Shown: positions 43,201 through 51,488, counted from the first letter of the stretch. The stretch: DNA of 64,000 nt from Actinophytocola sp036378875 (GCF_036378875.1 NZ_DASUVO010000153.1:124001-188000); one strand, 5' to 3'. Notes: generated by a model from the letters alone, not told the origin. Numbers and translations: made by a program.

Positions 43201-43773
43201 CCCCTTTGGACCCGGGTAGTCGGTCAGCCCGACCCATCCCTTGCTGTGGTGGTCCTCGATCCCACCCAGCAGGTACCGCAACCCCAGCTGGTTCTCGATC
43301 GCGAGCACGACGACACCGTTGTCCGACAAGGCGTTCGTCACCGCGGGCAGCAGCGCGTACGGGTCGTTGTACTCCAGCACCCCGCAGATGAGCGCCAGGT
43401 CGAACGGTCCGTCCGCAGTGGCCAGCCCGTCAGCCAGCGTCGAGGACACGATGCGCACGTTGGGCAGGTCGCGGCAGCGTTCGCGTGCGGCGGCCGCCCG
43501 GTCCGGGACGCCCTCGATGCCGACCACCGACGCGCCGGCCTCGCCGAGCGCTCTGGACAGCACGCCGGACCCGCAGCCGAGGTCGACCACCCGCATGCCG
43601 GGCGTGATCCGCAGCGGCGCGAGCAGACCGAGCCGGGCCGGCGAGAAGTGGTACGCCGTCTCCCACGTCCTGACCAGCGTCGACAACTCGGTCGACCCTG
43701 CGGTGACATCCGAGGCGGACCGCAACGCGGCCAGGACAGCCGACTCGGCGCCGTCGGCGTAGTCGATCGTCAT
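40222..43773 (-). CDS. 1183-aa fusion: methyltransferase, kinase-like segment, coiled coil, GT2 glycosyltransferase
   Basis: Residues ~30-200: SAM methyltransferase (VVDLGCGSGVLSRALGEAGA). Residues ~340-520: APH/kinase-like part with DHLDVHPGNL (His416-Asn419) and VTRVDLEW (Asp432). Residues ~540-660: coiled coil, then basic 'NSTLVRAAHKSVWPAGRLVR' tail. Residues ~735-840: beta-sandwich. Residues ~853-1060: GT2 domain (VAIGMATYRPD, VISDDASGADH, ALSDQDDVWDADKLD, HDQWIAAV). Such polyfunctional proteins resemble modular O-antigen chain-length/capping enzymes (WbdD-type methyltransferase-kinase plus coiled-coil ruler) in layout; that comparison is inference. Last gene of the 13-gene operon. Confidence 0.85.
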   Translation of the reverse strand: MTIDYADGAESAVLAALRSASDVTAGSTELSTLVRTWETAYHFSPARLGLLAPLRITPGMRVVDLGCGSGVLSRALGEAGASVVGIEGVPDRAAAARERCRDLPNVRIVSSTLADGLATADGPFDLALICGVLEYNDPYALLPAVTNALSDNGVVVLAIENQLGLRYLLGGIEDHHSKGWVGLTDYPGPKGSPRTWNRQMLHRLLAGAGLTAQRWLMPYPDYKLPRVVLDESAFRYGPELVEKLVRDPLQGSFGGNDAAVNGRIAHRLTMAEGVGHVVAPSFLVVASRSPEALAQVVEPGVAWLISGARRPVWRRTRKLTEDLTLQTVHSGPGDARSWLRQEHLGSEPLHPGRAMDSYLLDAMRRHDLGELTRLLDLWHRTCLAAARPLDPADLPHAYLPHQPTVPVLPPDHLDVHPGNLIIGQDGGVTRVDLEWHAGNGVDAELVMLRALLEFAREVVQGHCPHPWSSRTTVRGVLAELCQLTGLGDALDGRWAELVAAEAALQEQVTGHPAERIAEAIEHDVTADHGEPLWQLPGGVQSLRTARQAQRDAEHERDAAVAREQELTVELARQGTHIDDLTERLQQAEHGLAMARSELDLKDDRIGRAFNELSSAVQEAAVAWQANEQTEAARAALDAEATQLRATLNRTQARLDALENSTLVRAAHKSVWPAGRLVRGVRDLALGRPGDEPDGLLRRLGQRAPGLTARLTGRYRSRAAAAREAGLHFDLPVPSSLAVGAGQVLELNGWVTHASIGVHSVSVRAGVREVPASRGHYRPDVAAALRPGGVRVPDGSGVTVRIPVAGADAPGPLPLTLVVTLDDGTVLSRELPPIALRETNLSPADVRWPADGPKVAIGMATYRPDPDFLAHQLDSIRAQKHDNWVCVISDDASGADHVATIHRLVNGDSRFVVVANEDNVGFYRNFERALTHLPADADFVALSDQDDVWDADKLDTLIERFDDPAVTLAYADMRLIDSHDEVVAPSFWRHRENQWTDLDSLLLLNTVTGAACMVRADVVRDLVLPFPPGTPSAFHDQWIAAVSLAAGRIEFVDRPLHSYRQHDDAVSGRRDNRLDEGMPKGLGWLRLALGGRREDPELEAVAEYELRRVAQFTTVLLMRQWHRLAAVRERLAELTRVEHDLRPLVTRTRADRQQTAGAERRLLAAAIRWKSLRGKRLRLPTRLS

Positions 43774-43783
43774 CTGCTAGTGA

Positions 43784-44893
43784 TCATGAGCTGGGTGGGA
43801 ACTCTTCCGTCTGCTTCTCGAGCAGTTCCTGGAACTCCGCCTCCGCGTTGGCCGAGTCATCGCTGTATGCCTCGACTCGGACCACGTAGCCATCGGTGAT
43901 GTAGTGGGCGCGGAAGGCGGTCGCGGTCTCGTTCGGCGGCGTCGGCGACTTCTTGCGGGCGAGCACCCCGTTCTGGTCGCTGATCAGCTCGTACTGCGCC
44001 TGCTGGTAGTACTCGTCGATGGCCTGCAGCACCGCGGCCGGGTCACCGCCGGGGCCGATCTTGAACGCCCAGATGCCGCGCCTGAGCCCGTCTTCCTCGG
44101 TGACGAGGCCGCTGACCTCGGAGACGCCGGCGGACGACAGCAGCTGCGCCTCCGCGTCGGTCGGCTCCTTGTTGGCGACCGCCTCCTGCATCGGCTCGGT
44201 GCGGTTCAGCACCTCTTCGCCGGGCAGCTCGATGAACGGCCCATCGGGGAGGTCCGGCGGTGGCGGCGTGGTGGTGGTCGGCTGGTCCTTGGTCTGGGTC
44301 TGGTTGGTGCCCGGGTTGTTGTTGGCCTGGTTGTTGTCGGAGTTCCTGAACCCGAAGAACCAGACCGCGCCGCCCGCGAGGGCGAGCACCAGCACGACCG
44401 CGACGATGATGCCGACGGTCCGGCCGCCGCCCCCTTTGGACTTCTCCTCGAAGACCTCCGGGCCCTGCCGCGGCCAGCTCTGCTGACCGAACTCCGGCGG
44501 CAGCTCCTCGTTCGCCCACGGGGGTGGGGTCATGGGCGGTTGCTGCGGCTGGTGGGTCTCCCATGCCGGCGGCGGCTGCGGCGGCGGGAACTGCGGCATG
44601 TTCGGCACGATCTGCGTGCTGTCCGCGTCGCCATGGCCCTGGCCGACCACCTGCGTGCGGTCGCCGCCGACGGCCTGCGTGCGGTCCCCGAACCCCGGCT
44701 GTCCCTGCGGCGGGACCGGCCGGAACACGGCCGTCGGCTCGCCGCCCTGCTGGGGTTGCGCAGGCTGTTCCGGCGTGCTCTGGCCGGAGGCCTGGGCGAT
44801 CACGCGGTCCCGCCGGGTGCGGTACTCGTCCGCGGAGATCTGCCCGGACGCCAGCGCGCTGTCCAGCTGCGCCAGCTCGTCTTGCCAGGACAT
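43784..44893 (-). CDS. SHOCT-like single-pass membrane protein with TQxV motifs (paralogue 1), 369 aa
   Basis: N-terminus MSWQDELAQLDSALASGQIS is a short SHOCT-like helix pair. A Pro/Gln-rich linker carries DRTQAVGGDRTQVVGQ and DSTQIVPNM. After a transmembrane helix (GIIVAVVLVLALAGGAVWFF) and a Thr/Pro spacer comes an extracytoplasmic domain (RRGIWAFKIGPGGDPAAVLQ ... YITDGYVVRVEAY). GGAGGG eight bases before ATG fixes the start. It lies 10 bp upstream of the 1183-aa gene. Role unknown; TQ motifs may be kinase/FHA sites. Confidence 0.85.
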   Translation of the reverse strand: MSWQDELAQLDSALASGQISADEYRTRRDRVIAQASGQSTPEQPAQPQQGGEPTAVFRPVPPQGQPGFGDRTQAVGGDRTQVVGQGHGDADSTQIVPNMPQFPPPQPPPAWETHQPQQPPMTPPPWANEELPPEFGQQSWPRQGPEVFEEKSKGGGGRTVGIIVAVVLVLALAGGAVWFFGFRNSDNNQANNNPGTNQTQTKDQPTTTTPPPPDLPDGPFIELPGEEVLNRTEPMQEAVANKEPTDAEAQLLSSAGVSEVSGLVTEEDGLRRGIWAFKIGPGGDPAAVLQAIDEYYQQAQYELISDQNGVLARKKSPTPPNETATAFRAHYITDGYVVRVEAYSDDSANAEAEFQELLEKQTEEFPPSS

Positions 44894-44998
44894 GGACTCG
44901 CCCTCCAACACAAATGGTGCACCGACAGCGCCCCTACCCCGCCATAACCTGGCAAAGGGTATTGGGTGCGGAGTGAGGCGGCGGTGTCGGGTCGCTGC

Positions 44999-46129
44999 TT
45001 ACTTGGTGGGTGGCGCGGCGTCCGTGATGGCCGTCATGGCCGTCTGGAACTGCGCGTGCATCTCGGCGGGGTCGCCAACCGGGATCTGCAGCACGCTCAG
45101 CTGGATCGTCGTGTCACCGTAGGTGTAGACGCCGCGGACGGCGGCCGCTTCACTGTTGCTCACCGTGGTCACCGTGACGGTGTCCGGCACGCCTTCGACC
45201 GTGGTGTCGGTGAAGCCGAGCTGCTTCTGGACGCCGAGGATCTTGCCGGTGAGCTCCTTGGCCGCCGCCGGACTGTCGCTCTTGTACGCGTACAGGAGGA
45301 AGCGGTAGTTCCCGTCGGCATGACCGATGTAGGTCAGCGCCTTCGCGCCGGCGTCGGCGAGGAGCGTCGCCTCGGCAGGGGCGATGACAGCCAGCTCGCT
45401 CGCCCGCGTGATGTCCATCTCGCCGCTGTTCGCGGCCGCCTCGCCGGGCAGCTCGATCTTGGTGATGTCGACCGGCTCCGGTAGCTCCTCTGTGGTCTGC
45501 TCGGTCGACTCGCCCGTGCCGCCGGCCGTGTCCGCCGGCTCGTCGCCGTTGAAGGCGAAGAACCACACCGCGGCGCCGGCCAGTGCCAGCACGACGAGCG
45601 CCACGAGCCCGACCAGCAGCGGCTTCTTGCCGCCCGTCGGCGCTTTGTTGCTGGTGAACAGGTCCTGCGCGTCCAGCGGAGTGACGGCGGGGCCGGTGAC
45701 CTGCGGCGGCGGGGGCGGCACGGGCGGGAAGGAGGCGACGGTGGTCTGCGAGTTGTGAGTGGGCGGAAGGGAAGCCCACTGCGGCGGCTGGAGCGCCGGT
45801 GACGTTGGCTCGTCCGGCGTTGCCGGCGCCGCCTTGGCCCCGTTGTTGCCCTTGATCGGGTTGCTGATGATCTGCGTCACCTCGGCGGCGGACTCGGCGC
45901 CGTCGACGTTCACGACCTGCGTCACCTCGGCGGCGTCGGGACTGTCCGGCTTGTCCTCCGGCGGCACCGCGGGTCGCGGACCGGTCGGCGGACCGATGAC
46001 CGGCGAGGGCGGCTGCGCGGACGATGCCGCGGCGAGGATCTCGTCCCGTCGCTTGCGGTAATCGTTGGCCGAGAGCTCCCCACCGGCAAGTGCGCTATCG
46101 AGTTGCCTCAGCTCTTCCTGCCAGGTCAT
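44999..46129 (-). CDS. SHOCT-like single-pass membrane protein with TQxV motifs (paralogue 2), 376 aa
   Basis: Same plan as the gene downstream: MTWQEELRQLDSALAGGELS, a linker with AEVTQVVNVD and AEVTQIISNP, transmembrane helix (LLVGLVALVVLALAGAAVWF) and an extracytoplasmic domain ending in QLSVLQIPVGDPAEMHAQFQ. The 5' end overlaps the 3' end of the acyltransferase gene by 35 bp, longer than the usual four. Function unknown; clearly duplicated from paralogue 1 within the locus. Confidence 0.85.
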   Translation of the reverse strand: MTWQEELRQLDSALAGGELSANDYRKRRDEILAAASSAQPPSPVIGPPTGPRPAVPPEDKPDSPDAAEVTQVVNVDGAESAAEVTQIISNPIKGNNGAKAAPATPDEPTSPALQPPQWASLPPTHNSQTTVASFPPVPPPPPQVTGPAVTPLDAQDLFTSNKAPTGGKKPLLVGLVALVVLALAGAAVWFFAFNGDEPADTAGGTGESTEQTTEELPEPVDITKIELPGEAAANSGEMDITRASELAVIAPAEATLLADAGAKALTYIGHADGNYRFLLYAYKSDSPAAAKELTGKILGVQKQLGFTDTTVEGVPDTVTVTTVSNSEAAAVRGVYTYGDTTIQLSVLQIPVGDPAEMHAQFQTAMTAITDAAPPTK

Positions 46130-47195
46130 CCGGCGCCCTTTCTGCGGAGTCCTGTCCGCGATTTTCCCATCTGCGGTACCACCGGGCCGCCGGCGCCTCG
46201 ACAAGGCGGTACAGCAGGTCGGCGACGACCGCGGTACCAGCTATCGCGACGAAGAAGGCCATCGTCGTACCCGTGGTTGTCGAGAGTAGGTGAGGTGTCA
46301 CGTAAAGAACCGGCACATGCACGAGAAAGACGGCATAAGTTCTGTTGGCGACGCCCCTGGTCCAACGCCCCGCCACCAGGCGACCGGTCAGCCGAGCACA
46401 GACGATCACGAGCAGCGCTATGCATACCACCATTTGGCCGTATCCCGGAATGGCTGGCGTCAGATCGCTCGTGAGATCCGCCCGCACGAGTAGCAGCCAC
46501 TGGCACACGCCGTACGCCACGCCGGCGAACGGGTGCAGTACACCGAGCTGAACCAACCCGATCAGCTGACCGATGAACAGGATGGGCAGGAACGTGATGA
46601 CCACGCGCACCATGTGCGTGGCGGTCGTGGACTCGTCGGCCGCCACCGACAGCAGCACCGCCACCAGCGCGACCGCCAGCGCCGGCGGCAGCCACGGCCA
46701 CCGGCGCAGCAACGGGATCGTCGCCGCGACGAACAGGTAGTAGGCGATCTGGACGACGAGCGTCCACGTCACGAGGTCGAGACCGGGATGACCGGACAGG
46801 AAGAAGTTCGCAAGGGTCAGGTTCGCGAACAGGTCGCCGGTGTCGACGCGTTCGAACACGCCGACCGGGATGCCGGCCCGTGTCAGGAACCACACCGCCA
46901 GCAGCACCACCCACAGGACCGGCAGGATCCGCACGGCACGCCGTGCGAGGAAGCGGCCGGGACTCTCCCGGTGCGCCGAGTAGGTGATCACGAGCCCGCT
47001 GACCACGAAGAACGTGGCGATCCCGAACGCACCCACGAGTGCGTCGAGGTGCAGCGGCCCCAACACGGTGTCCGTGAGCGTCTCGTCGACGTACCACCGT
47101 TGCCCGCCGAACGCGAACCAGCCGCGGCTGTGGTCGTAGAAGACCACGACGGACGCCAGGATGCGCAGGACGTTCAACCCGTGGAGATATCTCAT
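46095..47195 (-). CDS. Acyltransferase-3 family membrane protein (OafA-like), 366 aa
   Basis: MRYLHGLNVLRILASVVVFY then DHSRGWF opens the acyltransferase_3 domain with its conserved early region; FGIATFFVVSGLVITYSAHR and a C-terminal AVFLVHVPVLYV follow, with about ten transmembrane helices. Family members O-acetylate or O-acylate sugars of exported glycans. Its start overlaps the stop of the next upstream gene (ATGA), and it lies in the middle of the glycan operon. Confidence 0.88.
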   Translation of the reverse strand: MRYLHGLNVLRILASVVVFYDHSRGWFAFGGQRWYVDETLTDTVLGPLHLDALVGAFGIATFFVVSGLVITYSAHRESPGRFLARRAVRILPVLWVVLLAVWFLTRAGIPVGVFERVDTGDLFANLTLANFFLSGHPGLDLVTWTLVVQIAYYLFVAATIPLLRRWPWLPPALAVALVAVLLSVAADESTTATHMVRVVITFLPILFIGQLIGLVQLGVLHPFAGVAYGVCQWLLLVRADLTSDLTPAIPGYGQMVVCIALLVIVCARLTGRLVAGRWTRGVANRTYAVFLVHVPVLYVTPHLLSTTTGTTMAFFVAIAGTAVVADLLYRLVEAPAARWYRRWENRGQDSAERAPDDLAGRAEATR

Positions 47196-48013
47196 GACGT
47201 CACCAGTCCGAGCACGGCGAAGGTGACGACCCCGCCAACCAGCAGCGCCCACTCGGCGGAGCCGGCGAGGAAGCGGGTGACCGGGTGCGCGGCGAGCCGG
47301 GTTGCCGTCGGACCGGCCGTGCGCACGGCGGCGAGGAACAACGGCACCGCGATGCTCGCGGCGACCGGGTACCACCACCGCGCCAGCTCCGGGAACGCCC
47401 GCTCCACACCGAGAATCGCCGCGACACAGCAGACGCCGAGCAGCACACCCGCCCCCGCCGGCAACGTGCGGTCGAGAACTCGCCAGGTCACGTGGCCGAT
47501 GAGGACGAGCGGCAGGAACAGCAGCGGCCGGCCGAGCATCGGCTCGACGTCGGCGAGCAGGCACAGCGCGGCGACGGCGGTGAACAGCAGGAGCGTGGTC
47601 GGCCACGTCCGCTCGTCGAGCGCGACCAGCCAGCTGATCGCCTGGAGGCCGGTGACCCAGGCCAGTGGCACGAGCGCGATACCGCCGGGGACGGTCCAGG
47701 CTTCGAGTCCCGTTATCGCGACGGCTGCCGCGAGGATCGCCGCCACCAGTGCCGGCAGGCAGACCAGCACGAGGCGCCGGACGGTGAATCCCGTGGCGGC
47801 GGCCGTGTAGCCGGTGCACACCAACAGGAGCATGACCGCGAACGGGCCGAAGTCCTCACCGACACCGAGTGGCCGGTTGACCCATTCGCGGATGGTCGCG
47901 ACCGGTTGCGGGTTCAGGTCGTGCGTGGTCAGCCAGAGCGCGACGACGTAGCCGTACACCGCGAGCACGGCGGCGGTCGCCCGCAGCAGGGTGACCGGCA
48001 CGAGTCGGGTCAT
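47192..48013 (-). CDS. Polytopic membrane protein, degenerate acyltransferase-3-like, 273 aa
   Basis: Eight or so transmembrane helices. The segment GVGEDFGPFAVMLLLVCTGY resembles the second conserved block of acyltransferase_3 proteins, but the opening His/Arg catalytic region is absent. Overlaps both neighbours by four bases. It may be a structural partner of the active acyltransferase encoded next. Inference from weak similarity and position. Confidence 0.7.
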   Translation of the reverse strand: MTRLVPVTLLRATAAVLAVYGYVVALWLTTHDLNPQPVATIREWVNRPLGVGEDFGPFAVMLLLVCTGYTAAATGFTVRRLVLVCLPALVAAILAAAVAITGLEAWTVPGGIALVPLAWVTGLQAISWLVALDERTWPTTLLLFTAVAALCLLADVEPMLGRPLLFLPLVLIGHVTWRVLDRTLPAGAGVLLGVCCVAAILGVERAFPELARWWYPVAASIAVPLFLAAVRTAGPTATRLAAHPVTRFLAGSAEWALLVGGVVTFAVLGLVTS

Positions 48014-48609
48014 CGCGGCGGCCACGCGGCGAGCTGTTGCCTGGCCAGCGCGTCGAACGCGCGGTCCACCTCGGCCTGGTCGGTCCCGTACGCCTCGATC
48101 CGGACGAGGAAGGGCCCTCGGACGTAGTGCGCGCGGTAGCTGGCGTACGGCTGGCCGTCGGTGGGTGCCTGCGCGCGGACCACCACACCACGGGTGGCGG
48201 CCGGCTCGCGTGTCCAACCTCCGTCCGCGTACAGCCGGTCGATCGCGCGCAGCGCGGCACGCGGGTCGACGCCGTCGCGGACCGCCATCTGCCACACGCC
48301 GCGGGTGGTGCCCTCGTCACGGGCCACGAACGCCTTGACCTGGACCACGCCAGCGCCCGTCAGCGCCTCCGCCTCCGGTTTGCCGAGCACGGCGGGGGAG
48401 TCGCCGTGCTTCGTGAACGTCGAGTTCATGATGAGCAGGCCGGATGGCCGCACGAGCACGAGGGACTCGTCGGCCGGCAGCCTCGGGTCGGGATCGGAGA
48501 CGGTGACGTGCTGGTCGGCCGGCTCGGGAAGCGCGACGACGCACAACCCGACCACCGCGGCCAGAAGAACGTGCACCGATGCGACCACCGCGGTGGTGCG
48601 CCCGGTCAC
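48010..48609 (-). CDS. Membrane-anchored protein sharing the extracytoplasmic domain of paralogues 1 and 2, 199 aa
   Basis: An N-terminal helix (VVASVHVLLAAVVGLCVVAL) anchors a domain with TTRGVWQMAVRDGVDPRAAL, RAIDRLYADGGW and YRAHYVRGPFLVRIEAYGTD. This aligns with RRGIWAFKIGPGGDPAAVLQ ... YITDGYVVRVEAY of the 369-aa protein. It lacks the WQ..L N-terminus and TQ motifs. GTG 48609 immediately follows the stop of the upstream methyltransferase gene. Confidence 0.8.
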   Translation of the reverse strand: MTGRTTAVVASVHVLLAAVVGLCVVALPEPADQHVTVSDPDPRLPADESLVLVRPSGLLIMNSTFTKHGDSPAVLGKPEAEALTGAGVVQVKAFVARDEGTTRGVWQMAVRDGVDPRAALRAIDRLYADGGWTREPAATRGVVVRAQAPTDGQPYASYRAHYVRGPFLVRIEAYGTDQAEVDRAFDALARQQLAAWPPR

Positions 48610-49728
48610 CTAGACGGTCTCACCCCGCCGCACGACGTAGGTGAAGCTCTCCCACTCGGTCCCGGCCATGTCGTCCAGCACCTGGTTGACCACGACCGAG
48701 CCGCAGTGGGCGAACAGAAGGCGGACCAGGCTGGGGTCCATGCCGAACATCTCCATGCCGCCGTCGTCGCGGCCGCGGGGTGCCGGTCTCGGCTCGATGA
48801 CCACCTCGGGCTGTGGGCTCAGCGCGGGCACGTCCGCCACCGCGTCCCGCACCACGGTCACGCGGGCACGCACGGGGTTGCTCCCGACCTCGGCCCACCA
48901 GGTGACCGCCTCCTGCACGACGTCCAGTTCGAGGTCGTGGTCGCCGGGCTCGTCGGGTGCGACGACCGGCAGCTCCATCTCGACCGACGCGCCGGGCGGG
49001 AGGTCGTGTGGCAGGTCGGCGCGGCCGTCGTTCCAGCGCACCGCCTCACCGTCGCGGTGCCAGTGGTTGCCGAGCCGGATCAGCTGCCCGGCCGGCCAGG
49101 TCTGGTCGCTGACGTTGGTGAGCCGGGTCCGCACGGGCGCGCGCTGGCCGGCGCCGACAGGGCTGGGCACGTCGAGAAGCTCGATGTGGGCGCGCATGGC
49201 CTCGGTGGGCAGCTGCTCCGGCTTGCTCGGCCGACTGGGGATCTGGCACACCAGGACACCGCCGGGGCGGACCACACGCTGCAGTTCGACAAGACACGCG
49301 AGCTGCACGGCGGGTGGGGAGTGCTGGATGGAGATGAGGCTGACCACGGCGTCGAACGACTCGTCGTCGAACGGCAGCCGATGCCCGTCGTAGGCGACGA
49401 AGGCGACCCGGTCCGGGAACTGGTTGATACGCGTGGCCTCGTCGATCATCGACTGCGCGATGTCGACGCCGACGACTTCCTTGACGTGCGCGGCCAGTGC
49501 GTTGGACAGACGGCCCGCGCCGCAACCGAAGTCGAGGACCTTGTCGCCGAGCGACAGCCCGGCCTGGTCGAGAAGTGCCTTCACCTGCTCGACGGGCTCG
49601 ACGGCGGTGGCGAGGAACTCCTCGACGTCCCAACCGCCGTGCCGCCGTTCCGGGTCGGTGAGGACGGCCCAGAGCGGGTCGACCCGTCCGAGCTCCTCCC
49701 ACGTCGACTTCAGCCGCTCGACTGCCAT
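48610..49728 (-). CDS. SAM methyltransferase with C-terminal beta-domain, 372 aa
   Basis: Motif I KVLDFGCGAGRLSNALAAH, EVVGVDIAQSM, DAVVSLISIQHSPPAVQLAC and RVVRPGGVLVCQIP. Residues ~205-280 (RTRLTNVSDQTWPAGQLIRL, NHWHRDGE) form an Ig-like/NEW3-type beta-domain common to polysaccharide-locus proteins. First-residue context WEELGRVDPLWAVLTDP is a glycan-cluster methyltransferase signature. Probably methylates a sugar of the surface glycan. Confidence 0.85.
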   Translation of the reverse strand: MAVERLKSTWEELGRVDPLWAVLTDPERRHGGWDVEEFLATAVEPVEQVKALLDQAGLSLGDKVLDFGCGAGRLSNALAAHVKEVVGVDIAQSMIDEATRINQFPDRVAFVAYDGHRLPFDDESFDAVVSLISIQHSPPAVQLACLVELQRVVRPGGVLVCQIPSRPSKPEQLPTEAMRAHIELLDVPSPVGAGQRAPVRTRLTNVSDQTWPAGQLIRLGNHWHRDGEAVRWNDGRADLPHDLPPGASVEMELPVVAPDEPGDHDLELDVVQEAVTWWAEVGSNPVRARVTVVRDAVADVPALSPQPEVVIEPRPAPRGRDDGGMEMFGMDPSLVRLLFAHCGSVVVNQVLDDMAGTEWESFTYVVRRGETV

Positions 49729-49791
49729 GCCGTTACTACTCCCGGTACGCGGACCCCCAAGGACCTCGCAAAGGCTAACCTCCGGCCGGTT

Positions 49792-50757
49792 CTAGGCAGT
49801 GTTGGGGGAGTTCGAGATCGTGCCGTTCGACTCGGCTGGGGCGGCCCGGCGGGCACGGGCCAGGCCGTAGCGCAGTGCCAGCACCAGATCCGCGAGCGTG
49901 TGGCCGACCCGAAGGAGCAGGCTCACCGTGGCCGCGGCCGGGGCGCCGAGCAGCGGGGTCAACGCCAGGATCAACACCGCTTCCCGCGCCCCGACTCCGG
50001 CCGGGGCAAGGAAGACCAGCAGACCGACGAGCCAGCCGAGCGCGAACGCACCCGTGCACACCACGGCCAGCCGCAGCACGGAGTCGGTGAACGGGTCCGC
50101 CAGCAGATAGGCGGCCGCGCCGTAGCCGACCCACGCCGGCAGCATCCACAGCAGTGGGCGGACCAGGCCGGACCACCGCAGCTCGGGAGGTGTGGTGCCG
50201 GACCGCTTCGCGAGTTTGGTGGCCAGCCAGTTGATCACGCGTGGGTGCAGCAGGACCAGGGCGAGCGGGACGCACACACCCGCCCAGCCGAACCGGCTGA
50301 CCAGGTCCGGCTGACTGACCAGCAACAGAGCGCCGACGAGCACGGAGGTGACCATGTGGATGACCAGGAACACCGAACCGGCCAGCAGTGCCGACCCGCC
50401 GGGCACCCCGCGTTCACGGGCGAACTTCATCTGCGCCAGGAACGGCCACACCGAACCCGGCAGGTACTTGCCGACCTGAGCGGGGAAGAAGATCTCCCGG
50501 GCGGCACGTGACGTCACCGGCGAGCCGAGAGCGGCAAGGCAGTGCTTCCACACCTCGGCGGTCGCCAGCAACCCCAACACGATCCCGGCGAAGGCCAACA
50601 GCGGCCGCCACCATGAGATCTTGCCCAGCGCGTCCACCATCGACGGGAAGTCGTCACGCAGGGCCCAGACGGCCACCCCAACGGCGACCACCACGAAAAC
50701 GATGGCCAGCAGATCCGCCCGCCGGCTCGGTTTCGGGGCGGTCGGCTCGCTAGTCAC
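49792..50757 (-). CDS. LPG_synthase_TM/flippase-like membrane protein, 321 aa
   Basis: About eight transmembrane helices with the family motifs REIFFPAQVGKYLPGSVWPF and FLAPAGVGAREAVLI of the AglD/MprF-type membrane domain (PF03706). GTG start at 50757. Proteins of this group act on or move polyprenyl-linked sugars or lipids. Between two methyltransferase genes of the operon. Confidence 0.87.
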   Translation of the reverse strand: MTSEPTAPKPSRRADLLAIVFVVVAVGVAVWALRDDFPSMVDALGKISWWRPLLAFAGIVLGLLATAEVWKHCLAALGSPVTSRAAREIFFPAQVGKYLPGSVWPFLAQMKFARERGVPGGSALLAGSVFLVIHMVTSVLVGALLLVSQPDLVSRFGWAGVCVPLALVLLHPRVINWLATKLAKRSGTTPPELRWSGLVRPLLWMLPAWVGYGAAAYLLADPFTDSVLRLAVVCTGAFALGWLVGLLVFLAPAGVGAREAVLILALTPLLGAPAAATVSLLLRVGHTLADLVLALRYGLARARRAAPAESNGTISNSPNTA

Positions 50758-50780
50758 GATGCTCGCTCCGCAAGCTCCGC

Positions 50781-51488
50781 TCAGTCACGCCAGATCAGAC
50801 CGGTGGTCGTCGGGTACGGCAGCGTCGGCGTGCCACCCTTGAGCAGCTCGATGCGCAGGCCCGGCATGGCCGACAGCACGTCCCAGTACCGCTTGCGCTT
50901 GATGTTGTCGAACACGACCACGCCGTCGTCCTTGAGGTGGTCGAGCGCGCGGCGGAAGGCGTCCACCCGAGCCCGCCCGTCGACCACGATCAGGTCGAAC
51001 GGGCCGCCGACCTCATCGATGGTCGAGACGTAGTTGGCGAAGTCGAGGTCCGTGTGCCCGACCCGACCCGAGCGCACCGTGGTGTGCTCGGTGGCCGCCG
51101 TGGGCGGCACGACGTGCAGCTTCGCGTTGCCGGCGGTGTCGGCCAGCATCTGCTTCACGGTCTGGGCCCACTGGGTGTCGTGCTCGACGCTGTTGATCTG
51201 GCCGGCGCGCTTGGCGAGCCACACCGTGCTCGCGCCTGCGCCGTACTCGAAGATCCGTGCGTCTGGCCGCGAAGACAGGAACTCGTCGACCCGGCGCATT
51301 GCCGGGTAGCTCCACCACGCAAGGTCCATCCGGACCATCTCGTCGGCGTCGAAGATCGAGAACAGGGTGCGCATGTGCCGCGCCTTCGGCGACTCGCTGC
51401 GCTCCAGCTTGTCCAGCAGCCCGGTCTTGTCGACCGCCTTCCGCACGGTCCGGACACCGGTCACGTACGCGCCACGCAGGCCGCTCAT
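50781..51488 (-). CDS. Class I methyltransferase/O-methyltransferase-like, 235 aa
   Basis: RIFEYGAGASTVWLAKRAG (motif I), INSVEHDTQWAQTVKQML, and FDLIVVDGRARVDAF with VVVFDNIKRKRYWD follow the plan of FkbM-like/O-methyltransferases in surface glycan clusters. Start overlaps the stop of the GT2 gene (ATGA). Confidence 0.85.
   Translation of the reverse strand: MSGLRGAYVTGVRTVRKAVDKTGLLDKLERSESPKARHMRTLFSIFDADEMVRMDLAWWSYPAMRRVDEFLSSRPDARIFEYGAGASTVWLAKRAGQINSVEHDTQWAQTVKQMLADTAGNAKLHVVPPTAATEHTTVRSGRVGHTDLDFANYVSTIDEVGGPFDLIVVDGRARVDAFRRALDHLKDDGVVVFDNIKRKRYWDVLSAMPGLRIELLKGGTPTLPYPTTTGLIWRD

Noticed and set aside
40591..43899. 1102-codon + strand ORF opposite the 1183-aa gene
   Set aside because: It is the antisense shadow of a GC3-biased gene: composition is Arg/His/Val/Gly-rich with no domain, no ribosome site, and the other strand has intact enzyme motifs.
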